A DNA stretch of 64,000 bases. It comes from Dendrolimus kikuchii. Lineage: Eukaryota; Arthropoda; Insecta; Lepidoptera; Lasiocampidae. A program made the position numbers and the translations under genes. The stretch spans positions 1,200,001-1,264,000 of the forward strand of contig CM034389.1 in NCBI GenBank assembly GCA_019925095.2. Reading direction: 5' to 3'. Shown here piece by piece: positions 44,576-54,290 of this stretch. Under the pieces are notes generated by a model, which saw only the letters and a list, made by a program, of their open reading frames with translations, did not search any database and had not been told where the DNA came from. Numbering within the stretch: the first letter of the stretch is position 1; the number at the start of each line of letters is the position of its first letter.

Positions 44576-44811
44576 CTAGCTGTGTTCGCCACGTCGTTCG
44601 CGTGGAATTTGTTTTCAAGACCCCCCGATTTTGAAACATTCTTCATTGGTGCTCCGTTCCTATCGGTCTTAGCGTGATGATATATAGCCTATAGCCTTCC
44701 TCAATAAATGGGCTATTTAAAACTGAAAGAATTTTTCAAATCTGACTAGTAGTTCCTGAGATTAGCGCGTCCAAACAAACAAACTCTTCAGCTTTATATA
44801 TTAGTATAAGA
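44576..44811 (-). mobile_element. Non-autonomous Helitron, family A, next to the protease last exon
   Basis: CTAG at 44576-44579 and head ending 'TATATTAGTATAAGA|T' at 44811. Full 236 bp, same length as the 192-427 copy. Its 3' end is 25 bp from the acceptor of the catalytic-serine exon. Confidence 0.8.
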
Positions 44812-44979
44812 TGCCCACCAAATGTGCCAATCTGATCTCGTTCATGATACCAGTGCTATATAATGGCGCCCATCTGGAGGATGTGCCTGACCTATCCTGT
44901 CTGTGTTGTAACGTGTGTTTCTTTATATTGCTATTTTTGAACTCTTATTGATATAACTGTGTCAAACTATATATTTTTC

Positions 44980-45288
44980 ATCCGTGCAGGAACGAAGAAA
45001 GAATACAATTTCCAGCGGCCGGGCGGCCTGTCGTAAGAGGCGACAAAACAACCCACAGCCAGGTGGTAGCGCATTTGCCCGACTGGATGGTTACCACCCC
45101 TGGTCTAAAACATGTCGACATAACAACCTTGCGTCGTGTTCTGGCATTAGTGACCAGGTTCCAGTCTCCCTTAAGAGAGCAGCAGCGCATTTGTAGTACC
45201 TCTGGTGTTGCAGATGTCCATAGGCGATGGTAACCGCTTTCCATGAAGTGGGCCGTCTGCCTCTCTGCTGAACTCCTGCAGTAAAAAA
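44980..45288 (+). mobile_element. LINE-tailed SINE, full-length (protease intron)
   Basis: ATCCGTGCAGGAACGAAG to CTCCTGCAGTAAAAAAAA. The antisense frame is intact for 88 codons. Confidence 0.85.
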
Positions 45289-45471
45289 AACATACTGTAC
45301 CTATTGCTATACCAAAATCTGCTCATTCATTGACTGTATGTTACATAAACATAGATGCCGCTAATTAATTACGTCTTGATTTTAGTATCATTAAATTGTA
45401 CTTATTAAGTAATAGTGCATATGATAGATGTTTACTTTCCTCTATTGTAGTAATTTGAACTGAATACCCAC

Positions 45472-45620
45472 CTGACAGGCGTCCTTCCCTCCTTCGGGAT
45501 ATCCGGCACATACCATCCCCTCCGTGATATTCAGATCCCGGTGCACCAGCCACTGGTTGCATAGATCCCGATTCAGAACTGGAACTTCCACCTCGTTCAC
45601 CGATGGCTCGTAGTCTGATA
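45472..45620 (-). CDS. Trypsin-like serine protease, exon 4
   Basis: 149 bp; acceptor TTTTCAG, donor GTGGGT. Reads SDYEPSVNEVEVPVLNRDLC then NQWLVHRDLNITEGMVCAGY and PEGGKDACQ. This is the segment between the 'GWG' strand and the catalytic serine of S1 proteases, with the expected cysteines and the MVCAGY motif. The phase (2 bases, then 49 codons) matches the exon at 45805. A longer overlapping frame in this interval is a shadow. Confidence 0.93.
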
Positions 45621-45804
45621 CTGAAAATAAGCCTGATGAATGTCAACATATGCGCAAGTCAAGGTCCTCTACAAAAATGCGCTATTTCCAAAAATAAATA
45701 AAGTGCAAAATTCTAAGTATTATTTTTGTCTAAATATTTGTGTTAGAACATCATCAAACACAGAAAGAGATTTACGTTCATTACATTTATATTAGGATAC
45801 CTAC

Positions 45805-45928
45805 TGTCTTTATCATCGCGCTTTCCCCATCCAATGACGGTGCAAACAGTATCAGCAGGCAATTCACGGTCTGCTGGTGGCAGGCAAACAGGGGACAATT
45901 GCTCATGATATCGGACTCGGACTGCCAA
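45805..45928 (-). CDS. Trypsin-like serine protease, exon 3
   Basis: 124 bp; acceptor TTTCACAG. Reads LAVRVRYHEQLSPVCLPPAD then RELPADTVCTVIGWGKRDDK. PVCLPP and the TVIGWGK strand are standard S1 landmarks in the correct place. Two GT dinucleotides are possible at the 3' end; only GTAGGT keeps the next exon (SDYEPS...) in frame, giving one junction Ile. Confidence 0.92.
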
Positions 45929-46087
45929 CTGTGAAATCATATAAGACACGATTAATTATGTGTCTAGATATTCTGGTAGTTGTAAGACATAAGCTCCGCT
46001 TTATGTTAATACTTGACATGTTAGCTGGTTAGCCCTCTGCAGATTCCGAAGTCCTGAGGTATAGAGCCGAGACATGAACACATTTTG

Positions 46088-46398
46088 TCCGTGCAGGAAC
46101 GGAGAAAGAATACAATTTCCTGCGGCCGGGCGGCCTGTCGTAAGAGGCGACTTAACAACCCACAGCCAGGTGGTAGGGCATTTGCCCGAGTGGATGGCTA
46201 CCACCCCTGATCTAGAGTATTTCGCCATAACAACCTTAAGTTTTGTTCCGGAATTAGTGACCAGGTTTCAGTTTCCCTTAAGAGAGCAGCAGCGCATTTG
46301 TAACAACTTTGCTGTTGCAAGTGTCCAAGGCGATGGTGATTGCTTTCCATCAAGTGGGCCGTCTGCCTGTCTGCTGATCTCCTGCAATAAAAAAAAAA
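46088..46398 (+). mobile_element. LINE-tailed SINE, full-length (protease intron)
   Basis: GTCCGTGCAGGAACGGAG to CTCCTGCAATAAAAAAAA. Its A tail touches the 3' end of an inverted LINE fragment at 46399. Confidence 0.85.
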
Positions 46399-47110
46399 GA
46401 TGTCACCAATGCGCTGCCGACCTCGAACAAATTTTATGACACCGTTTTTATTAACTCCATATTGTAGTGCTGTCAGAAAACCTCAGCCAGGAGCTCATTC
46501 CAAATCCCCACGGTGCGCAAGATAAACATTCTTGACAAAGGTTGCGTACATGAGCTAAGTGGCTCGAGGAAATGAGGATGAACAATTAGTCGGTTGCGAG
46601 TGGTGCGGTGGTAGAATCATTCTGAACAGTTCCTCGGAACACTCCCCGTTATACAGCCGGTAGAACACGTAGAGAGACGCAAAGTCTCTCCGAATGCCAA
46701 GCGTATCTAAACCGTCTGGGAGTATGGGAGCATCGACAACGCGAATGGCGCGAAGTTGAATGGAGTCGAGATGGTCAATCTGGTAAGCGGGTGCTCCGAG
46801 AAGTACTCCATTTGCGGTCTGATTTGCGCTTTGTAGAGCCCTTGCCGCGGGGTGAAGAACTGCTTGGACCGTTTTAGCACACTAAACTTTTTACAGGCAA
46901 GTTTGGTCTTGCCTTCCAGATGACCTAGAATTTGTACGTCGTTTGTTATGTCTACCCCAAGGATTCCAATACTATTAGAGATTGTGAGGGTCGTTCCTTA
47001 GAGCATTAACGAATGGGTTTTTCTGGCTGAGAATGCGCAAACTTGGAACTTCGTGGGGTTAAAATGGACAAGATTTTGTCCTCTACTTCAGACACAAGTC
47101 TGCCATCTGA
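46399..47110 (-). pseudogene. LINE RT fragment, Jockey/CR1-like (protease intron)
   Basis: Minus-strand reading: LVHFNPTKFQVCAFSARKTH (stop) ... IGILGVDITNDVQILGHLEG KTKLACKKFSVLKRSKQFFT PRQGLYKAQIRPQMEYFSEH. This is the 'LGVDISxDVxFxxHLExKxKxAxKKLGVL.RA..YFTP.QRL.LYKAQVRP.MEYCSH' block of insect LINE RTs. It then goes on, broken, through YVFYRLYNGECSEELF to the 3' end. Internal stops and deletions make it dead. Its last ~40 bp ('TGTCACCAATGCGCTGCCGA') resemble the matching part of the SINE. Confidence 0.85.
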
Positions 47111-47209
47111 AGTATTATCGAATTAACTACCTCGCTGCTACAGCCCGTTTGCCAATATCGCAAGACAAAATAATGAAGAAAAGACCACAGTAAAGAAGTT
47201 AGCAGTCAC

Positions 47210-47363
47210 CTGCAGCAAAGCTATATCATTGTCATGGGCGGCACCGATGTTGTATTTCGGATGGGGCACTGCGCGCTTGACCTTCACCATCTGCCCGTAG
47301 TAGCCGTGAGCGCGGCGCCTGGTGATGCCCAATTGGATGGTCCAGCCGCTCACGTCCGAATGA
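47210..47363 (-). CDS. Trypsin-like serine protease, exon 2 with catalytic Asp
   Basis: 154 bp; acceptor TCTCTAG, donor GTGACT. One base completes an Asn codon; then HSDVSGWTIQLGITRRRAHG, YYGQMVKVKRAVPHPKYN and IGAAHDNDIALLQ. HDNDIALL carries the catalytic aspartate. A composite Helitron begins only 23 bp upstream of the acceptor. Confidence 0.94.
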
Positions 47364-47386
47364 CTAGAGAAAAAGTATTCAAATAA

Positions 47387-48003
47387 TCTATACTAATATT
47401 ATAAAGCTGAAGAGTTTGTTTGTTTAAACGCGCTAATCTTAGGAATAGTACATTTATCGAGGAAGGCTATAGGCTATATTATATTTACAAAAAAATAGGG
47501 ATCCTTACTAAAAGTCCAATAATGTAACCCAAGGTGTAAAAAAATTACCCGAAAAAATCCTTACACAGCGTGCGCTGCGAAAACTATTGATTACTACCAC
47601 TTTGCAGAACATATAATTGTCTTCAAAAATATCGCATAACCCTATGTCTAACTATTGCAGTTATCTCACAATAAGTGTTTTCTTTTATTTTTTTTAATAA
47701 TTAAAATACCATCGCTTCAAAAACTCTTTATTTTGTACCTTGGTATTAATCCTTATCAAAATAAATTACTCCATATTCAAAACAAATTCAATACCTTTCT
47801 AGAACTTTTTGAATTATTCAATTCGGACGTTTCATTCAAAAGCTATCGCGATATTTAAAATGTAAGTATTAGTGTTGTAGCCAAATATACTAACATTGTT
47901 TGATTGAACGCGCTAATCTCAGGAACTACTGATTTGAAAAATTCTTTCAGTGTTGGATAGCCCATTTATCGAGGAAAGCTATAGGCTATATATCATCATG
48001 CTA
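47387..48003 (+). mobile_element. Composite two-headed Helitron family A, 3'-truncated
   Basis: Starts A|TCTATACTAATATTATAAAG. A second head-like segment ('ATACTAACATTGTTTGATTG AACGCG') begins near 47887, and it breaks off after CATCATGCTAAG. The middle ('TTACACAGCGTGCGCTGCG') is shared with the complete copy at 62303-62861. It starts 23 bp from the acceptor of the catalytic-Asp exon. Confidence 0.75.
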
Positions 48004-48164
48004 AGTACCTATTGCAAGAACTATTCACTAAAGGCCGATTCCTAAACCTTACTATCCATTCACTTGCCTTAACATGAGTTGAATTTTGACATTACTTGTA
48101 TGGAGCTGATCTCAGATAGTAAGGCACGCGAATTTGTTAATTTTAATTGTTTAGTTTTAATTTT

Positions 48165-48402
48165 AATGTAAAAGTGGATGGATGCAGAAGTCGTGGAAGG
48201 CCACGACACACCTTCCATGATCAAATTAATCGTGTACTAGCAGAGGGTGATGTCAGGAGCCTTAAGAACAGACGAGCGTGCATGACAAGAGTTATGAATG
48301 TCAAAGAAGCAAGTGAGGTGTGTAAGAATAAGCCTAAATGGCGCTCTGTTGTTCGTGCCTACCCCGCAAGGGAACTGGCGTGAAGTTATGTATGTATGTA
48401 TG
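48165..48402 (+). mobile_element. (TATG)n-tailed LINE, copy E
   Basis: Short 238-bp copy beginning AATGTAAAAGTGGATGGATG and encoding VDGCRSRGRPRHTFHDQINR through AYPARELA-stop, then TATGTATG. Flanked by the 13-bp duplication TAGTTTTAATTTT (48152-48164 and 48403-48415). Confidence 0.9.
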
Positions 48403-48737
48403 TAGTTTTAATTTTTGTTTTTGGCTATTATTTACTCTACAGAAGCCCAATCTAATTTACTATCGCTTCGCAACAAGCTTGAAGAGAAGAAGCGGCGTCA
48501 GAAACTCTTCAGCAACATGCCTAGCTCTAATTATACATAACATCAAAATGGGTGGGAGTGAGATAAAAAGAGGAATCTTAAAGAACCCTACAAACTTAAG
48601 TAATACCTACCTAATCCTCAATATGTATAATAATACATAGTAGTGTGTGTAAGGATTTTTTTTATTGATTTAATGTATTTCTTATGCATAATTTTTAAAA
48701 AATACTACCATTCGTCACTTCTTCTCTTTATAAACTA

Positions 48738-48946
48738 CTAGCTGTCCCGGCAGACGTTGTTCTGCCCTGAAGAAATAAAATTTAGAACCCGATTGCAGCG
48801 CCACCTACCGGGTCCAAATGTAAGCTATCCTATCTTTTAAGTCGGATCAAACTGCACACGGTGTGCAAATTTGATTAAAATCGGTCAAGTAGTTTAGGAG
48901 TCCATCGCGGACAAACAACGTGACACGTAATTTATATATATTAAGA
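48738..48946 (-). mobile_element. Non-autonomous Helitron, family B, complete
   Basis: Minus strand A|TCTTAATATATATAAATTAC ... GGCAGAACAACGTCTGCC-like hairpin GGGACAGCTAG|T. 209 bp; 'CACACGGTGTGCA' is a small internal palindrome. Confidence 0.85.
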
Positions 48947-49341
48947 TAAATCGCTTACTTATAATCGTATCTTAAGTTAAAAGAAACTGCTCAGCAACTG
49001 ATTAGTGAAAATCTTACTCATAAACTCCTCTTTCGTCGAATATTTTGGGTACAACCTATGTTAATCATTCAAATTTCGTTTATCTGTGCTCCTCTTAGGT
49101 AAACAACAGGTAATACACGTTTATAAGTGAAAAAAAAGATATTCATTGATTAGGGTCTGATTCTGATTCTCTTACTTAAGAGATGCCTAATCGTTTCTTA
49201 AGGAGATTATTATAAGTAAGGCCGTAAGTGTCCGAAATTTCATACTCCTCCGTCTGCGCAATTTTCGTAAAAAGGGGTTCAAAGTTTTTGTTTCACGTAT
49301 TAATATATAGATATTAATTAAGGATGTTTTTTAACCATTAT

Positions 49342-49960
49342 TTTATCTATACTAATATTATGAATGCGTATGGAAGCGAGTTGGGTATGGAAGAGAGAGC
49401 ATGTAAGTAGAGTAAACGCGGCCGAGATGCGAGCACTGCGCAAAATCCGCGGAGTGACGCTCGCGGACCGCGTTCGTAATACCGAAGTAAGAAAGAGAGT
49501 TGGTCTGAAAGAGAGTGTCGGGGTGAAAGTAAGGAAAGAATGACTAAACAGATATACAATGCAAAAGTGGATGGATGCAGAAGTCGTGGAAGGCCACGAC
49601 ACACCTTCCATGATCAAATTGATCGTGTACTAGCAGAAGGTGATGTCAGGAGCCTTAAGAACAGACGAGTGTGCATGACAAGAGTTATGAATGTCAAAGA
49701 AGCAAGTGAGGTGTGTAAGAATAAGCCTAAATGGCGCTCTGTTGTTCGTGCCTACCCCGCAAGGGAACTGGCGTGAAGTTATGTATGTATGTAATATTAT
49801 GAAGAGGAAAGACTTGTATTTTTGTAAGGTTTAAAGTCAAAAACTACTAGACCGATTTCAAAGATTCTTTCACTATTCGAATGCTACATCGTCCCTGATT
49901 AATATAGGCTGTATAAAAATTAGGGATCCGTACTAAAATTTCAATAACCCATCAATCTAA
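49342..49960 (+). mobile_element. Helitron-like head split by LINE copy F
   Basis: 'ATCTATACTAATATTATGAA' at 49346-49364 is the start of a Helitron. After LINE copy F it resumes with TAATATTATGAAGAGGAAAG, 'ACTAGACCGATTTCAAAGAT', 'TTAGGGATCCGTACTAAAAT'. The duplication TAATATTATGAA marks the insertion. Confidence 0.7.
49365..49791 (+). mobile_element. (TATG)n-tailed LINE, copy F
   Basis: Encodes RALRKIRGVTLADRVRNTEV, then lacks the WFGHVE segment (GTAAGGAAAGAATGAC), then the intact MTKQIYNAKVDG...ARELA frame with stop. Flanked by the 12-bp duplication TAATATTATGAA (49353-49364, 49792-49803). Confidence 0.9.
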
Positions 49961-49969
49961 ACCAAACAC

Positions 49970-50248
49970 TTGGCTCTGGAATCGGGTACTACGATTTTGA
50001 TGAAATTTTATGAGTGAATCCTGGGGTTGTTTAGATTTACAATTAGACCCGGTAGGTGGCGGTTATAAGTGTTTTATGGGTGAGTCCTGGGGTCGTTTAG
50101 ATTCACAATTAGACCCGATAGGTGACACTGGAATCGGGTTCTACGATTTTGATGAAATTTTATGAGGAGTCCTGGGGTTGTTTAGATTAACAATGAGACA
50201 CGGTAAGTGGCGCTGGAATCGGGTTCTAGATTTTTCAGGGCAGGCAGT
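49970..50248 (+). repeat. Helitron family B remnant, three tandem internal units
   Basis: 'CCTGGGGTYGTTTAGATTNAC AAT' occurs three times (near 50020, 50080 and 50172), each followed by 'GAC(C/A)CGGTAGGTGGC'-like text. It ends in 'TTTTTCAGGGCAGGCAG', 3 to 10 bp from the donor of the first visible protease exon. Confidence 0.65.
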
Positions 50249-50255
50249 AAACTTA

Positions 50256-50468
<213 letters not shown>

Positions 50469-50828
50469 TCAGTACTCTGCACGTCAGAAATGAAAGATTT
50501 GTACCGGAGCCTGACGGTCACGCAAGTGCCCAACGTGCCTAATGATAAATTATTATATTTTTTTTAAATATTATAACAGTCGTTAATAGTAGATTGTTAT
50601 ACGAGAGGTGAAAGGCATGAGATGGTTTGGCCCACGAGCGGAGCGAGGGAGCTAATAATTTGAGCGCCTAAATAGACCTTTCACCCGAGGTTAACACCCG
50701 GCTTTTCAATTCGAATATAAGAAAAGTAAATAAAAAGTGATTAATTAAACAAACAACTACTCTAATGACATTAAGCGTTAAATCCATATCTAAATCTGAT
50801 GAACTCATTTAAATCATTTAAATTTAAC

Positions 50829-50980
50829 CTGGGATAATGTTACGGTTATAGGCCGTTTTACGCAGATGTGGCGAAGGATGTAATGCGATATTGTTTTTAA
50901 TTGTTAATGACATTACATATTGACAGATAACGTATGAATATACACTAAGTTCAGTCACAGTCCCCATAACATTATCCCAG
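50829..50980. mobile_element. MITE with CTGGGATAATGTTA ends
   Basis: CTGGGATAATGTTACGG at the left and its complement CCCCATAACATTATCCCAG at the right. The interior 'GATAACGTATGAATATACAC' and 'GCAGATGTGGCGAAGGATG' relate to the 22807-22973 element. Confidence 0.6.
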
Positions 50981-51124
50981 ATGAGGCCCCACCTTTATAA
51001 ATATAATGTGAATTAGACATTGTAACTTGAAATAAGGTTGTGATAATTTTCCTGTCATTTTGTTGTGTACCAAAAAATAATCGATTCTTGACGTCACATC
51101 ACTAGAACACTGCCATCTGCCAAG

Positions 51125-51366
51125 ATATCGCGATATTTAAAATGTAAGTAATAGTGTTGTAGCCAAATGTTCTAATATTGTTTGATTGAACGCGCTAATC
51201 TCAAGAACTACTGGTCTGATTTGAAAAATTCTTTCAGTGTTGGATAGCCCATTTATCGAGGAAGGCTATAGGCTATATATCATCACGCTAAGGCCAATAG
51301 GAGCGGAGCACCAATGAAGAATGTTTTAAAATCGGAGGGTTTTGAAAGCAAATTCCACGCGGATAA
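51125..51366 (+). mobile_element. Helitron family A, second-head part only
   Basis: 'GCGATATTTAAAATGTAAGT', then 'GTTTGATTGAACGCGCTAAT' to 'TTCCACGCGGAT', cut just before the 3' hairpin. It matches the second half of the 47387 copy. Confidence 0.7.
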
Positions 51367-51429
51367 AATTCATTTGTCGTAGAAGAAATGAAGAGTAAAA
51401 ATTAGAAAGCCCTATCACTAATCTTAATT

Positions 51430-51880
51430 TAAAGTAATCAGGGCGCAGATGCGTCGAGGACTGCCCTGACAAGTCTAGACGAGGTGGACGTAAAAATGTA
51501 ATCAAAACTGGTGTCCCGTCGGGTTTAATCTGTACAGGAGGTGTCCGTTCTCGAGGGAACTTTAATTATGTTTTTGTACGCCACAATGGCGCGGCAGGTG
51601 AGATCACGAAGTTTGGGCTACAGGCGACTGTAAGTTTCTTGTTACAAATTTAAAAGATTTTTTTCGCGGAACCTTAAAATTCCTAAGTTACTTCTTATAA
51701 CATCTGCCAGTGAAGGTCCCGTCAAAATCGGTCCAGCTACTTAAGAGATTAACCGGAACATTCAGACAGAAAAAAAAATCAAAATTGATTTTTTGATATA
51801 AGTATCAGTTAAAGTTTTACTTAGCCTACCGCCAACTTGTTAATTTTAATTATTTAGTTTTAATTTGTTTAAGAAAAACT
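51430..51880 (+). repeat. Worn retroelement pieces
   Basis: 51640-51800 ends 'AAAATCGGTCCAGCTACTTA' 'AACCGGAACATTCAGACAG', a common lepidopteran LINE 3' wording. 51808-51880 repeats the 'TTAGCCTACCGCCAACTTG' block of 11.2 and 48.1 kb. No frame survives. Confidence 0.45.
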
Positions 51881-51962
51881 TTAAAGCTTTAGCTTTTAAA
51901 AAAATGGTAATTTCTATGCTAAAACATCATACCTCGTTACTTGCTTGTTAATTCATATAGTA

Positions 51963-52260
51963 CATACATACATAACTACACACCAGTTCCCTTGCGGGGT
52001 AGGCACGAACAACAGAGCGCCATTTAGGCTTATTCTTACACACCTTACTTGCTTCTTTGACATTCATAACTCTTGTTATACACGCTCGTCTGTTCTAAAG
52101 GCTCCTGACATCACCTTCTGCTAGTACACGATCAATTTGATCATGGAAGGTGTGTCGTGGCCTTCCACGACTTCTTCATCCATCCACTTTTGCGTTGTAT
52201 ATCTGTTTAGACATTCTTTCACCATGCATTCTTTCCACATGCCCGAACCACCGGACCATA
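51963..52260 (-). mobile_element. (TATG)n-tailed LINE, copy G (inverted)
   Basis: Plus strand CATACATACATAACTACAC ACCAGTTCCCTTGCGGGG..., i.e. the reverse of ARELA-stop-TATG; runs back to 'CCACATGCCCGAACCACCGG'. Flanked by ATATAGTA (51955-51962 and 52261-52268). Confidence 0.85.
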
Positions 52261-52605
52261 ATATAGTAATTTGTTTACACTTTCTTTTCGTCGTTTAATA
52301 CCCTTACAATGATATCGCAAAAACTAATTAGTACTAAAAAGTATATTATGTTAATGAATTTATGGGAGCTGCATACGTCTAGTCATCACAACGGACAACG
52401 AACTACTGGCTAGCGCAACGCGGGAGCGCGCATTCTAAATGTTGCTCTATCTCCGCACATCATCCGTCCCGCTCACACACTGTGCTATATATTGTACTAG
52501 CTGTACGACTTGTTAATATTTGTACTTAAGGTTACCGTTTCCAAAATAAGTTAGTTCTGTTCAGTTCACATTAGTCATGGGAAAAATCACTCACCAAGAA
52601 GAAAA

Positions 52606-52648
52606 GAGTGATATATATATCTTTTTGATACAAATATATATATCACTC
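52606..52648. repeat. Near-perfect hairpin GAGTGATATATATAT
   Basis: GAGTGATATATATAT (52606-52620) pairs with ATATATATATCACTC ending at 52648, a 13-nt loop. Several other 'AGTGATATACTGAT' and 'AGTTAAAGATAT' words lie within 500 bp, so it may be part of an unrecognised element (about 52560-53060). Confidence 0.6.
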
Positions 52649-53784
52649 TTGTATATCTTTAACTCTTTATCTTTACAGTGAATAGTGTCAGCGTCAATTG
52701 CAGACAAGATGAGTGATCTGTGAGTGATATACTGATAAACTGATATGAAAAAAATATAAACAAATAGAGTGAAAAATATAATAAAATTAATTACATTGAA
52801 ACAAAATTACAACATAAAACTATAGTGTTACGATTTATTTTGGCTTGCTTACTACGCATGCGGAGTGCTCGGGCTAATCATTCTTTCTCTTTTCTTTCTA
52901 GTCTAGTTTCTTCTCATTCAGATCCATAGTCATCGCGTGGAACAGGAATCAACTAAAGAGTTAAAGATATAAAGACACATTTTGAACGCAAGTGATATAC
53001 TGATCTAATCACTCATCGCGTCGGATATATATCTTTTGAGTTAATCACTCAGGAGTTACACACCGCTAGTTCACATTAGCACTCGACAGTGAATACTACT
53101 CTGCCATCTGAAGTATCATTTAACCTCTACCTCTTGCTGCTACAAATTATTGATTGTTATTTGTTGTGTAGTCCAAATAAATAAAAGAAGATTGCCGAAG
53201 CGGTGAAATTATAGCCCTGTTAGCGTTACTAGAAAGCATATTTTACGATATTATGTTTTTTCTCTTAAAAATCCTTGCACTAGTAAGAGAGATTCTACGA
53301 ACGGAATTAAACCCTCAGGAATTATGGGCGGCCGTTATCTGTAATGAGCCCGCTGCTGGAACATACATAAAGAAAAACATACCTTATTCACAGTGATCTA
53401 GGTTGAATTTTCTTTGTAACATTAAAAACATTAATGATACTTTTTCAAAGTAGATATTTTAATAGTTCGCAATCTTCAAGCATTTAATTAACTTCGAACT
53501 TATACCGAAAAAATATTTTTTTGATGTGATGTTATCGGGAAAATATAATTGAATTAAAAGTGATATAACTTACTATGATTACACGGTAAGTTATACTACT
53601 AATAAGATAACATATTAGGGTGACTTTTTTCGACTGTTTGTTTTGAAACTACAGAATCTAGAAATTTGTATAGTGCTATGGAAATGCAGATCCTAAGTAT
53701 ACCCCATTCTAGACAGTTTTAGATAATTATACCAAAAGTAATTTTAGCATTATACCAGATAAACCAAAATTGTGAAAACTTACT
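52649..53784. other. Intergenic or COQ4 intron, nothing further recognised
   Basis: I looked for the next COQ4 exon (expected wording VKWVEAxQTGLPMC) on the minus strand here and did not find it. A+T-rich, no named repeat beyond the hairpin cluster. Confidence 0.4.
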
Positions 53785-53960
53785 TCACCTAACATATTTG
53801 TTTTCATAAACAAAGTTGCATGAACCAAGTCATGGACTTCTCTATATCGTTGCATAACATATGCCAATTCTGGATCAGCTATGAACTGCACAGGTAGTCT
53901 TGAATCTGCCGTAATATTATTATCTCGCATGAAATCCGCGTAAACACGACCAACAGTATG
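53785..53960 (-). CDS. COQ4: COQ4 (coenzyme Q biosynthesis) exon, isolated; possibly broken
   Basis: Encodes [40 protein letters not shown] and [18 protein letters not shown]. This matches the core of COQ4, whose family signature is [28 protein letters not shown] and includes the HDxxH metal-binding motif, here HDLVH. COQ4 is a mitochondrial scaffold or enzyme of ubiquinone assembly. The donor is perfect (GAA|GTAAGT). Upstream, homology fades near TVG: there is no AG before the exon, and an in-frame TAA lies at 53970-53972, followed by GC-rich unrecognised sequence. No following COQ4 exon was found down to 50438. It may be an orphan exon or pseudogene, or an exon cut by an insertion or assembly join. 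Confidence 0.85.
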
Positions 53961-53969
53961 CGAGGGACG

Positions 53970-54290
53970 TTAGGAGACGTAGCCCCCCCACAGGATAGAC
54001 TAGGCGTGTTGCTGGGAAGTTTCTTTCGCCGTTTTTCTCTCCCAGCCATAACACGTTGCGAAACGGCAGTAAGATAGCGTAGGCCGCCGCGAACCGCCGA
54101 TCCCGGGCCGGGATCTTTCCCCTCGGGCTTTATATTACCCGTCGCCCGTTCTCAATTAGTGCTTTGTGTCGCCCTATGGTGGGCATCATTAGATTCATCC
54201 CCCTCTCATGGCAACAGTCCAGCCGAGGTAAAACTCCTTAGGGAGCTCCCTCGAGCAAGTTGCCCATCTTATTGGATAAATTTGTAGAGT
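53970..54290. other. GC-rich insert beside the COQ4 exon
   Basis: Sharp change to GC-rich text: 'CCCCCCCACAGGATAGACTA', 'GTAGGCCGCCGCGAACCGCC', 'GGGCCGGGATCTTTCCCC'. It is like non-LTR retrotransposon UTRs in composition, but I cannot name a family; no coding frame recognised. Confidence 0.4.

Noticed and set aside
44551..44646. Extension of the protease last exon ([18 protein letters not shown]...)
   Set aside because: It is translated Helitron; the real exon begins at the TTTCAG acceptor and joins CQ|GDSGGP in phase.
45365..45649. 94-codon frame with SSSSESGSMQPVAGAPGSE
   Set aside because: Out-of-frame shadow over protease exon 4, whose true frame reads VLNRDLCNQW...MVCAGY.
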